Source: Aureispira anguillae (GTDB taxonomy: Bacteria; Bacteroidota; Bacteroidia; Chitinophagales; Saprospiraceae). From it: a DNA stretch of 64,000 bases. The notes under the pieces are model-generated. The model searched no databases. It saw only the letters and a list, made by a program, of their open reading frames with translations, and had not been told where the DNA came from. Where the stretch lies: assembly GCF_026000115.1 (NCBI RefSeq), contig NZ_AP026867.1, positions 3,281,716-3,345,715 of the forward strand. Reading direction: 5' to 3'. Position 1 is the first letter of the stretch; each line of letters starts with the position of its first letter. Below are positions 8,401-16,218 of this stretch, piece after piece. The position numbers and the translations under genes are program-made.

Positions 8401-10632
8401 GGGGCTATTGGGCTGATCTCCCAAGACTTTAATTTGCTTAAAATAAGTTGGATTGTTCACCCAATGATGAAACTTTCCTTGATCCAATAAGGTTAAATCT
8501 CCATGAACTGTCATGTGATAAATTAGACCAAATAGCTCTCCATGAAAAATGACATTGGGAAAGTGCGCAGGCGGCTGGGCTCCTGTACAATTGCCACAAG
8601 AGGAGCCATACAAATAACTTCTGCCATCTCCTGTAGCAGCGTGGTTACAATTAAGGTACCGATTGTCTCCCCAAAAATGGAATGTTGTTGTTCCTGTATA
8701 AGAGATTCCATGCTGATACCCTCCATAATCTCGAAAGGCATAAGCCCTGTGATTGGTTAAATGGCACTCTACGCTATCCAATTGGCGTTTATCTACGTGC
8801 AATTGCCCCAAATTCATGGTAATATTATCTGCTCGTATAGAAGAATTTTTTAAGCCTTGTAAAGTTCTAGCCGTAAGACTGTCCCAAATATGATAATCGG
8901 AATAAGGTTGTAATTGCAATATAGGATAAATATAAACGCCTTTTGTAATCAAACTATCTGGGTCATTCCCCCACAAATTGATCGTTCCATTAATACAAGC
9001 AATACTCATGTCTTCATCTAGGGCTAGAGTCCCAAATAAATTGAAGGTTTGAGGGGTTTGATTGGCATGGAGGTAAGCATACCATTCTATTCTATTATCA
9101 ATTGAAGAATGCCAACGCATATCATGACAATAAGCCAAGCTGTCTACTCTTAAACGCTGGTTCCCTGTTGCAGGAAATGATAAACCATCAAAATAGACAT
9201 TGTCTGTGGGAGTAGGCAAACAGTTGCTACCAACCCACGTTGTTCCATTCCACTCTTCCCAATTGGTCACATTATGCCAATAATGACTGGTTGCGCTTGC
9301 ATTGCTGTATCGAAAACGCATTGCTCTTGCTGTAGGGCTATTGATGGTCCAGTTGGTATTTCCGCCTCCATCAATGCTGTTATTGGCTACATAGGTTTGA
9401 CCATTGCTAATATCTCCTTCTATTCCATTCAAAACTACCTTATCCAAGGTTAGGGTGGTATTGGCTGTTTTTTTAATAATTTTTCCATTGGTGCCCTGCC
9501 AACCCACCAAAAAGGCAAAATCATCGCAATCCGTATGGACAAAAACATTCTCTACTGTAATTTGAGGAGAACGATAATTAAATCTATAAAAATAGCCACC
9601 GTATAGATGTAGGTTTTCAATGGTGGCATTCAGATCACCATAAAAATAATGATCGTTATGAATAAATAAATGCTGAATGGTGGGTTGGCTGCTCCTTAAA
9701 TAAGTATAATAACGGGTATTGGTGCTAATACTGTCATAGTTTACATCCCCCAACCACAATTGTTGTCCATAAGCTCGCTTGGTGGGTTCTTGTACCAGAA
9801 GATGGGAACCTGCTGCATCAAAAAAACTGTAATTCGTTCCTACTGCATTAAAATTTGTAATCCAAATATAATCTCCATGCCCAATTAGCTGAATGTGGGA
9901 ATTTGCTATATTTAATTTTCGGCTAGCAAAATTGGTTCTATAGGCATCAAAACGATCTAAGATGGCATTCTGATGATTAAAATTTAGGTACCCACTGTAA
10001 AAATAACAGAAGCCGCCATCTATATTTAGGGTTCTACTATAATGGTATTCCTTGGGGTCGTCTACATAGAAAAAGTCCAATAAGCGAAATTCTGTACTAT
10101 CACTGCCTTCAAAGACAACTTGCTTAACCAATAGTTTATGTCCATTGGTTTTTAAGGTGACCAATGTATCCTGAGAGCGAAATCTCAAAGAGCCATTAAA
10201 ATCAAAATCTAGCTTATCTGCGTTGGGCAATTCAAAAATACCATAGATGTCCAGATTGATATTAGAAGGTCCCGTTGATCCTGCGGTGTTCGTTCTAAAA
10301 ACAATTTTTCGGGCTAAAGTAGGAATTAAATTATCCCAATAGAAGGTCTTACAATTCGCATTATTACTAACGGTAATCACAACAGAGTCTGTCCCAGGCA
10401 AACTAGTAGGAAAAGCAGCTACCATAAAATATACGTTATTCGTAGAAATGGGTACTTGGGTAGGAATTGCACCGTTTATACTATCCAACCTCCAAGCATT
10501 AAGGTCTGTCCACTCTCCACTACCTTGTATTGTATTAGCACTTGTGCCTACCCAATAATAATCATGCTCAGGTTGAGCTTGGGAATAAATTACTACCATT
10601 ATAGTTAGCAGTAATACAAAAACATATTTCAT
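5416..10632 (-). CDS. Giant T9SS cargo protein with three beta-rich blocks, type A sorting domain
   Basis: A 1738-residue exported protein. Residues 1-19 are a signal peptide ending in SQAQ. Three long blocks each begin with a Trp-rich motif of the form YW..(N/D)..W followed by a Cys/Pro segment and VYFDG or VIFDG (near residues 25, 449 and 856). Each continues with short beta-strand repeats typical of beta-helix or adhesin folds. An Ig-like stretch follows near 1280, then an FN3-like region from about 1560 (LPLELVTFDAQ). The T9SS type A sorting domain starts near 1655 (LEVYPNP) and ends GIYVLRIHQGNQMIG. By family knowledge it is exported through T9SS and released or anchored at the cell surface. 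Its ligand is unknown. It lies downstream of a LytTR two-component pair. Confidence 0.85.
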   Translation of the reverse strand: MKYVFVLLLTIMVVIYSQAQPEHDYYWVGTSANTIQGSGEWTDLNAWRLDSINGAIPTQVPISTNNVYFMVAAFPTSLPGTDSVVITVSNNANCKTFYWDNLIPTLARKIVFRTNTAGSTGPSNINLDIYGIFELPNADKLDFDFNGSLRFRSQDTLVTLKTNGHKLLVKQVVFEGSDSTEFRLLDFFYVDDPKEYHYSRTLNIDGGFCYFYSGYLNFNHQNAILDRFDAYRTNFASRKLNIANSHIQLIGHGDYIWITNFNAVGTNYSFFDAAGSHLLVQEPTKRAYGQQLWLGDVNYDSISTNTRYYTYLRSSQPTIQHLFIHNDHYFYGDLNATIENLHLYGGYFYRFNYRSPQITVENVFVHTDCDDFAFLVGWQGTNGKIIKKTANTTLTLDKVVLNGIEGDISNGQTYVANNSIDGGGNTNWTINSPTARAMRFRYSNASATSHYWHNVTNWEEWNGTTWVGSNCLPTPTDNVYFDGLSFPATGNQRLRVDSLAYCHDMRWHSSIDNRIEWYAYLHANQTPQTFNLFGTLALDEDMSIACINGTINLWGNDPDSLITKGVYIYPILQLQPYSDYHIWDSLTARTLQGLKNSSIRADNITMNLGQLHVDKRQLDSVECHLTNHRAYAFRDYGGYQHGISYTGTTTFHFWGDNRYLNCNHAATGDGRSYLYGSSCGNCTGAQPPAHFPNVIFHGELFGLIYHMTVHGDLTLLDQGKFHHWVNNPTYFKQIKVLGDQPNSPYQGDLNLTAGKEYVFDSYYANYYATTHANFGFNSQINIAGTLNAIGTCIEPITIRTFTGKPITIRVGAANIEYAFIEGLDNTGNPTINAVNSVDGGGNSAINFTTSGTGTTLYWRANFDDVTDFEGAWNDPRHWTSNPASLVGDSACIPSIADTVIFDGMSFSPTSNGCFIDAVAFCKTIWVQADVNLTNTSLTSPTGNLLIGESCLIDLPMTQYNYTGSLTFVGNGGSIRTSNTTLVNQEIHFKSVTGNWDLTDAFTLENRHDIRHGRLQLTAGNLQTNGHTLNLYNSFYARGGLQQQLDLGTSTVNLLCLGRNMDNGYTYPWSIGSTNIELKGEQSTLNFGDNNATVYELRMHMGYDSLTWRTIKGAATYDNNHITYGVVNFGAVNEISNITSSANYQYINFLGTAYFRGDNLMDSIAFAGGQFYYLYQNTEQHLKAPHGKIIANGSGANFVNIETYPSNQKSYFHKEWGDYFCLDYVKIKDNEGRRGINPNTGVADNDLYFYTGTNSDNINGTATGIWNFSLLFSTHTVQAPTIAACDGQDSIDITIAITGNDYYDVRYNWYDSLGNTGADTIQLNDDDNDPSTPFIYTFRKPILASGFYAFDIATFRCDKRTAAAIDTAWVYKTVPNTLVAVNRAASCYLTNSGAWVDFYDEIEAKPILSLQDSLNSTDLDSLKQVNAAVFFEPTVAYYAGRPYLPRHWKITPSNNVGAKVRLYFTQEELDSLYAHTFHGMNGLAFDHSNAYLEVWKFDAVPPANASIGSSAPIIVPHTVIPLTGSSRKALTSTTNVLAIEFEVNSFSHFILVPTTPVLLPLELVTFDAQATPQKQVALTWETASIKNSSHFEVLRSSDGIDFKSLKEVTATTELRYSCLDKHPHNGYNYYRLKIYGKDGTVQLSTIKAIYFPTTELLEVYPNPIAKGNLTVRVSTEREEPLWGEFVNPLGQTITTEIKAVSIGHNVLELNTSALSKGIYVLRIHQGNQMIGQQKIWKTE

Positions 10633-10733
10633 GTATTATTTTTTAATTAAAACATTAATCTGAAACGCAACAATCCTCTTTAGCATATTAGGGCTAGTAT
10701 TTCTTCTAATTCTAGTTTTATGCTTTGAAAATT

Positions 10734-10763
10734 GGCAGGTAGGCATAACTTGCTACCTCCTGC
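10734..10763 (-). terminator. Possible hairpin terminator
   Basis: GGCAGG at the left pairs with CCTGCC at the right, and an inner TAG/CTA pair closes around a 3-nt bulge. On the minus strand the stem is followed by AATTTTC. It could end the transcript of the upstream LytTR regulator and the small ORF at 10799-10915. Weak support. Confidence 0.35.
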
Positions 10764-10798
10764 CCTTGCATTCAATAGCGGTGCATCAACTTTATTAG

Positions 10799-10915
10799 TT
10801 AGTTTTCTAAGGTTAATCTCGGTCGTTTGGTGGGTTGGGGTGTAATTAGCGCATTATGAGCTTGGGGCATCAGCACATTAACTGCCCAAATAATAAAGCG
10901 AAAAGTTTTTTTCAT
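10799..10915 (-). CDS. Possible small ORF, 38 residues
   Basis: An ATG at 10915 opens a 38-codon frame beginning MKKTFRFIIWAVNVLMPQAH and ending RPRLTLEN. The basic start followed by a hydrophobic stretch looks like a short leader or small exported peptide, but no family is recognised and no promoter box is evident. It sits alone in the 431-bp gap between the T9SS giant and the LytTR regulator. It may be an untranslated or decayed fragment. Confidence 0.25.
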   Translation of the reverse strand: MKKTFRFIIWAVNVLMPQAHNALITPQPTKRPRLTLEN

Positions 10916-10923
10916 AGAATAAC

Positions 10924-10954
10924 GAGGCTGTTAAAAAATCAGTTTTTCAACCTC
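10924..10954 (-). terminator. Imperfect hairpin after the LytTR regulator
   Basis: GAGG at 10924-10927 pairs with CCTC at 10951-10954, and the A- and T-rich inner arms pair with small bulges. On the minus strand the structure lies about 110 bp past the stop of the response regulator. A possible weak terminator. Confidence 0.3.
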
Positions 10955-11063
10955 AAAGATACAAGCATAAAAGGTGCTTAGCAATCGATAATTGGCAGGC
11001 GTGTCAATTTATGGATTAAGTGTGCAGTAAAAATCATATACTGTGCAATTCGCACTGGAATTC

Positions 11064-11831
11064 TTATCGATGGTTAAAAAAATCATCCAAAGTTGATAAA
11101 AAAGTATTCTTTTTACGAACAGCAACATCTAAAACCACTCCCGAATTCAATTCAATTTGTCCTCCCCTTCCTCTAATGTATCGATTGACCTCTCTAAGGT
11201 TGACCAAATACTTGTCGTGTATTCTAAAGAAGCCAACCTCGCTCAACATATTTTCATAACTCGACAATGGTTTTGAAACCATTATTTTTTCTTTGTTCGT
11301 TAATAAAAAAGTAGTGTAGCCCGCACTAGCTTCACAATAACTGATCATTTCAACATCCACATATTGAACCGAATTAGTCGTTGGTAAGCCCAATTTTTTA
11401 TATTTACCACTCATTGCATTTTTTAGGACTTGGTGGGTCGATTTAGGCGATAAGCTAGGCTTTTTTTGTTGTCTATATCGGTTAATGGCCTCCTCCAAAT
11501 CGTCATCATTAATTGGTTTTAGTAAATAATGCAGGGCTGAAAACTGAAAAGCTTTTACGGCATAATTGTGATAGGCGGTAATAAATATCACTTGAAAATT
11601 GGTGTAATTGACCTTCTTGAGTATATCAAAACCATAGCCATTCTTGAGATGAATGTCTAAAAAAACTAACGCTGGTTGTACCCGCTCTATCAAGCTGATT
11701 CCGTCCTCTATGGTTGCCGCTGTTCCTAGTAACTCTATATCGCTTGCCAATTCTTCTAATAATGCCTGAAGCACTCCCACGCTCATTGGTTCATCGTCAA
11801 TAATTACTGCTTGTATGTTCTTCATGATCAA
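11064..11831 (-). CDS. LytTR-family response regulator
   Basis: A 255-residue cytosolic transcription regulator. The receiver domain spans about residues 3-120, with the acidic pocket IDDEP near the N-terminus, the phospho-acceptor Asp in VFLDIH near residue 57, and the switch region ITAYH. A linker leads to a C-terminal LytTR DNA-binding domain (about 140-250), with the family-typical segments VEMISYCEA, FFRIHDKYLVNL and a Gly-Arg-rich beta turn. It overlaps the upstream sensor kinase gene by 35 bp, so the two are translationally coupled and form a signalling pair. Translation may start at the first or third codon, both Met. Confidence 0.9.
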   Translation of the reverse strand: MIMKNIQAVIIDDEPMSVGVLQALLEELASDIELLGTAATIEDGISLIERVQPALVFLDIHLKNGYGFDILKKVNYTNFQVIFITAYHNYAVKAFQFSALHYLLKPINDDDLEEAINRYRQQKKPSLSPKSTHQVLKNAMSGKYKKLGLPTTNSVQYVDVEMISYCEASAGYTTFLLTNKEKIMVSKPLSSYENMLSEVGFFRIHDKYLVNLREVNRYIRGRGGQIELNSGVVLDVAVRKKNTFLSTLDDFFNHR

Positions 11832-14703
11832 TCTGGGGTATATAAAAAACTACTTTAGTGCCACAAGCTTTCCCTTCTTGGTATAGATCTTCAATCTGAA
11901 AAGATAAAGTAGTTTGGTAAATAATATTAATATTTTGAATTCGCTCTTCTATGTTTTTGATTGCGCTAGAAGTTTCAGCATCAATTGTCTTGTTCTTTAT
12001 TATTTTTTGGGCAGCAACTCGACCAATTCCATCGTCTTTAATAATAACGCAAAATCCGTTGTCTTTCTTCAAAAATTCCAAACTTAAATTTCCCTGTCCT
12101 TTTTTGGGACCTAGACCGTGCATTAATGCATTTTCGAGAATGGGCTGTATAAGCATAGGAGGAATTTTATATTTATTACAGATTAAATCTTCTCCTATTT
12201 TTTGCAGTATATTAATCTGACTTCCATATCGCAATTGCTCTAAATCTAAATAGGCTTGAAGCGTAGCAATTTCATCCGTTAAGGAAATAAAATTATGCTT
12301 GGAATTTTCTAAAACAAAACGCATCAATTTAGAAAATTGCGACAGATAACGCCGAGCAGATTTTGCATCTTTATTGACAATCAAAAACATAATAGAATTC
12401 ATTGCATTAAAGATAAAATGCGGATTCATTTGGCTTCTCAAAGCCTTGTTTTCCAAATCACTCATGCGCCTTTTTAATCTCGTACGCTGGCTGAGGTATC
12501 TAAAAATAATAACCATTAACCCCAAGGCAATCCCCAAACATAGACTAATAATAAGTGCTTTAAAAATCCATGTTTGGGTAAAAGCAGGATGAATAAAAAA
12601 AGGCACTCGCAAAACAGGACTATTCTTGACCTTTGCTTCAAAAACATAATCTCCATAAGGCAATTTATGATAGCGAATCATATTCGAATTTCCCTTTTGC
12701 CATACGGTATCTAACCCAACTAGTCGATAATAATATTCATTGTGTTGGTTAAATCGTATGGTTCTAAAATGAAAGGTTAAGTTGTTTTCATCCCATTTAA
12801 AATTATAATCTGTTTGCTGCTTAATGGCTTGATTATTTACTTCTATATGATGCAAATAAGTTGTATAAGCTGCCTTCTTATTTTCTAATCTTTTCTTTAA
12901 AACAATCATTCCTTTGTTGCCACCAACCAATAGATGATCCTTTACCTTCTTGATAATGCGAATATCATTAACAGGAAAACCGTTCTCGGTATTATAATAC
13001 TCAATTTTAGGCTTTCTTAAATCTCCTAATAAATGATTCATTCCTTGATTGGTTCCAATCCAAACAGAAGAGTCGTGTTCTACCCATATCGTATTGATAA
13101 AATTGCTGCTTAATCCCTCTTTTTGAGATAGGCTAAACACTTCTTGATCCTTCAGTATGACCAATCCCCCCCCATCGGTTGCAACTAAAACTTGATTGGT
13201 ACTGGTTTGGGCAATATCATGAATAGAACGCTGTAACTTCTCCGCTAAATTTCCCATATAAATGGGCTCAGTATCCAACGATGACATCAAGTACAAACCA
13301 TCTGATGCACCAATCCAATACTGCTGGTGTTCGTCCTGCATAATTGCTTTTACCCATTTATTAAATCCCTGTTGATTAGAATTAAAAATCGGCTGTTTAG
13401 TCTTTCCATCATAAATCGAAAAACCATTAGCGGCCCCTAACATTAGGCAATTGTTATTTGTCCATCCTAAGCCCTTTATCAGTCGTGGTTCTTTTAAAAA
13501 ATGCAGCAATAACTGGTCTTTGGCTCCCTTCCAATTGGGCTGCTGCCCCTCAGCTTTCTTATTCTTAGGTAAAACCCTATTACCGACAAAAGCACCAGCA
13601 CTAGAATCGTATACAAATTGATACAAGACCCTATTATGGGTACTCACCCAAATACTAGAATCATTTCCCAATTCGATTTTAGAAATTGCCTGATCTAATA
13701 AATATTGCTTTAATTCTAAAGAAGCAACAACAAAAACACCACTGTTTAGGGTAGAAAACCAATAATTGCCATCTCGATCTTGTAAGGCATGACTAATCGG
13801 AAACCCTTGCAAGAACCGATCTAAAGGCTGGTAGTCCTTATCCAATTGTACGACCCCATTATCTGTGCAGATAAAAATAGTTTGATCTGATGTTTGGCAA
13901 AATTGATGAATATCTGCCTTTTTGCCCAAGGCATTATCAAAATGATGAATGCTATCTTTATCAAAAAGTAGCCACTCTTGAAGGTTATTAACCAATAAAA
14001 GGTTATTTTTTAGTTGTATTGCCTTTCGAATTCCACTTCTCAAAAAGGAATCTTCTAACTGAGGTAACAGGCCTCTAGGAACAACTGAAGGTACCTTTTT
14101 TAATCTCCCAATTGTTCCAGCAAGGAGAACAGAAGAAGGAGAACAATGTTTGACATAATTTATTCCTGACAAAGCAATACAATTGGTCTCAGAAGGCGCA
14201 ATGGCTATAATGGTGTCATTGGAAGGAGGAATTTTATAAAAGTTATAATCCAACGTTAAGTATTCTCGGTTAGAAGAAGTAAACCAAAAATTGCCTAAAG
14301 AATCAATCCCAAAACTAGAAGCCCAGTTTTTCCCCAGCTTTTGCTTAATTTTTTCATTTAAGGGATGCGGCAAAATATGTTCTCCATTATAATAACAAAA
14401 GCCTCCCTTAAAGGCATTGAACCAAATATATCCAGTTTTAGGATCTTCTGTTATGGCAAAAACATTATTGTTCGTCAGCCCTTCTTGGTTGGCATAACAT
14501 TCAAAATCGTATCCATTGTATTTGGCAACTCCCTTATCGGTTGCCATCCATATAAACCCCTTAGAATCCTGAAAAAGGTAATAAGCTGTTGAGCTTGGTA
14601 ATCCATGTCTAGTATCTAAGTTTTTAGCATATAACTGCGCTGGTTCCTGTGCTAGGGTGGTCAGCCCTTTTACCATAAGAAATATAACAATAAATAACGG
14701 CAT
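11797..14703 (-). CDS. Two-component sensor kinase with periplasmic propeller (LytS-type)
   Basis: A 968-residue membrane sensor. A signal sequence or N-terminal anchor (MPLFIVIFLMVKGLTTLAQ) is followed by beta-propeller repeats that begin HGLPSSTAYYLFQDSKGFIW and recur as GYIWFNAF, NYWFSTL, YWIGASDGLY and VWIGTNQGM. A Y_Y_Y-type Ig domain lies near 640-700, and a transmembrane helix spans about 713-740. The cytoplasmic LytS-type kinase contains NPHFIFNAMNSI (phospho-His near 760) and an HATPase region with NALMHGLGPKKG near 857. By family, the propeller senses an external ligand and the kinase phosphorylates the adjacent LytTR protein. The ligand is unknown. The gene ends inside the regulator's 5' end. 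Confidence 0.9.
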   Translation of the reverse strand: MPLFIVIFLMVKGLTTLAQEPAQLYAKNLDTRHGLPSSTAYYLFQDSKGFIWMATDKGVAKYNGYDFECYANQEGLTNNNVFAITEDPKTGYIWFNAFKGGFCYYNGEHILPHPLNEKIKQKLGKNWASSFGIDSLGNFWFTSSNREYLTLDYNFYKIPPSNDTIIAIAPSETNCIALSGINYVKHCSPSSVLLAGTIGRLKKVPSVVPRGLLPQLEDSFLRSGIRKAIQLKNNLLLVNNLQEWLLFDKDSIHHFDNALGKKADIHQFCQTSDQTIFICTDNGVVQLDKDYQPLDRFLQGFPISHALQDRDGNYWFSTLNSGVFVVASLELKQYLLDQAISKIELGNDSSIWVSTHNRVLYQFVYDSSAGAFVGNRVLPKNKKAEGQQPNWKGAKDQLLLHFLKEPRLIKGLGWTNNNCLMLGAANGFSIYDGKTKQPIFNSNQQGFNKWVKAIMQDEHQQYWIGASDGLYLMSSLDTEPIYMGNLAEKLQRSIHDIAQTSTNQVLVATDGGGLVILKDQEVFSLSQKEGLSSNFINTIWVEHDSSVWIGTNQGMNHLLGDLRKPKIEYYNTENGFPVNDIRIIKKVKDHLLVGGNKGMIVLKKRLENKKAAYTTYLHHIEVNNQAIKQQTDYNFKWDENNLTFHFRTIRFNQHNEYYYRLVGLDTVWQKGNSNMIRYHKLPYGDYVFEAKVKNSPVLRVPFFIHPAFTQTWIFKALIISLCLGIALGLMVIIFRYLSQRTRLKRRMSDLENKALRSQMNPHFIFNAMNSIMFLIVNKDAKSARRYLSQFSKLMRFVLENSKHNFISLTDEIATLQAYLDLEQLRYGSQINILQKIGEDLICNKYKIPPMLIQPILENALMHGLGPKKGQGNLSLEFLKKDNGFCVIIKDDGIGRVAAQKIIKNKTIDAETSSAIKNIEERIQNINIIYQTTLSFQIEDLYQEGKACGTKVVFYIPQIDHEEHTSSNY

Positions 14704-14731
14704 CCTTACTCCCTTTGATTCAACAATGAAT

Positions 14732-15559
14732 TTAGTTGGTTCTTTCTCCCTCTTCTAACGCAATTCCATACCACTCCTGAAAAGGTTTAACCAGGCTTTC
14801 TCTTACAAAAAAGTGATTTCCTTTAAAGACATTTAGTTCTGATTGGTGTAGTTTGGGAACCAATTTACGAGCAAACTTAGCAGGTGTAATCCGATCTTTT
14901 TTACCGTAAAAAAAGTAGGTAGAAATCTTATTTTGGTTCAGTAACTTAATATGCTTTGCTGTTGCCCTCATGGGGAAATAATACAGTGCAAGCCATGTTT
15001 TGAGCAATCTAGCCCTTCTCCTAGGCAAATCCAATTGTTGCTTAAAAACCAAATAAGTTGCCCTATTCATCAATTTAAGGCGGTGAGTAATCTCAAAAAA
15101 GCGCAAAATGCCTTCCGATTGTTCAAAGCGATTTTGGGCTCTTTTTCTAAACCAGAGTGGACACCAAAAACGACTTGCCGTAAAGGTATATTGTAAGCCT
15201 GCTGGTGCAAAAAAGTAAATTTGCTTCAATTTAGGGGCAATTAATGGTAGGAGTCCTAGAACAATTCGCCCTCCCATGCTATGACACATCATAGAACAAG
15301 TTTCTACCTGAAATTTTTCCATCCACAACTTTACAAGTACTGCAATGTCCTCTGGTCTATAACTATCCTCCTGCCATTGAGTAGCACCATGAAAAGGCAT
15401 ATCAATAGCAATAATGGTGTATTCATTTGCCAAAACGGTAGCTATACTTTCAAATAAATCGCCATTGTCTGCAAAACCATGAAAGGCAAACATTAAGTCC
15501 CTACCTTTTCCATATTGATGGTAATGTATTTGATGATCCTTATAGGTTACTACTGCCAC
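14732..15559 (-). CDS. Alpha/beta hydrolase
   Basis: A 275-residue alpha/beta-hydrolase-fold protein with no signal peptide. The full catalytic triad is visible: nucleophile Ser94 in CHSMGG, acid Asp222 in YGKKDRI, and His249 in KGNHFF. An oxyanion-hole HGFADNG lies near residue 27, with DMPFHG further on. The cap region (about 125-205) is rich in Arg and aromatic residues. Substrate not predictable. It lies 28 bp upstream of the sensor kinase and 7 bp downstream of a small unknown gene, so it belongs to the same leftward operon. Confidence 0.85.
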   Translation of the reverse strand: MAVVTYKDHQIHYHQYGKGRDLMFAFHGFADNGDLFESIATVLANEYTIIAIDMPFHGATQWQEDSYRPEDIAVLVKLWMEKFQVETCSMMCHSMGGRIVLGLLPLIAPKLKQIYFFAPAGLQYTFTASRFWCPLWFRKRAQNRFEQSEGILRFFEITHRLKLMNRATYLVFKQQLDLPRRRARLLKTWLALYYFPMRATAKHIKLLNQNKISTYFFYGKKDRITPAKFARKLVPKLHQSELNVFKGNHFFVRESLVKPFQEWYGIALEEGERTN

Positions 15560-15566
15560 GATCTAT

Positions 15567-15971
15567 TTATTTTGGGGGAAATTCATCTTTAACAGCATCG
15601 ACAATTAGTCGTCCTATTTCGTGAATACAATCTACCTGTTTTTCTTTCGTAAAAGAATCTTCATAACTATATCTTATAACTTTTCGATAAGAACAAGTTG
15701 CCATATTTAAGACCAATTCGTAATTATAACGATTAAAATGCAATTCAACCTCCAATTCAAAACTTAAGGAAGGCTTGGTAACAAACTCCCATAAACCATA
15801 TACAAATACAGAATCTAGACGATCTAAGATTCCCAAATCTATATCAGGAAATTCAATGACCTTAAACATATAATCAAATGTTTGGATCATTTTTGTCAAA
15901 CCACCCAAAAAAGGTGCTAAAGAGCGCTCATAAGTTTGTTCTAAGATAGGACGGCTAATTGGTGTTGGCAT
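15567..15971 (-). CDS. Conserved-looking hypothetical protein, 134 residues
   Basis: No family is recognised. The protein is soluble in appearance, with no signal peptide or membrane segment. It has an N-terminal helical part (RPILEQTYERSLAPFLGGL) and a central beta-rich part with alternating hydrophobics (SFELEVELHFNRYNYELVLN), then a C-terminal helix ending DEFPPK. It is the first gene of the operon with the hydrolase, sensor kinase and LytTR regulator, 7 bp ahead of the hydrolase start. A role in that pathway is possible but unproven. Confidence 0.65.
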   Translation of the reverse strand: MPTPISRPILEQTYERSLAPFLGGLTKMIQTFDYMFKVIEFPDIDLGILDRLDSVFVYGLWEFVTKPSLSFELEVELHFNRYNYELVLNMATCSYRKVIRYSYEDSFTKEKQVDCIHEIGRLIVDAVKDEFPPK

Positions 15972-16065
15972 TGAATCAATTAAAGTACAGATAACAACAA
16001 AATCCCTTTAATAATAAGGTTTTGTGCGTAAGTTTAAATTTTTTGTTTTTCAAATCTTTTTGGTG

Positions 16066-16188
16066 CTTTGACTAATCGTGTATAATAATAAACCACTCTG
16101 TCTGCTTATCACTACTTTTGTTATAGATTATAATAAAAGTAGTTGAAAGCTTGCCCTTTTTTAGCGTTTACCACACGATTTATCAAAG
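16066..16188. repeat. Inverted-repeat element, family A, copy 1
   Basis: A 123-bp non-coding element. Ends CTTTGACTAATCGTGT (16066-16081) and ACACGATTTATCAAAG (16173-16188) are inverted with two mismatches. Inside is a second hairpin, ACTACTTTTGTTATA against TATAATAAAAGTAGT, with one mismatch. The same ends and the same inner ACTACTTTTGTTATA, GTAGTT and TTTACCACACGATTT segments occur at 59354-59548. It lies just past the stop of the BatA-like gene and may also act as its terminator. Confidence 0.75.
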
Positions 16189-16218
16189 AACGATCTTTTT
16201 TTATTCGCTAGAGCTAAC

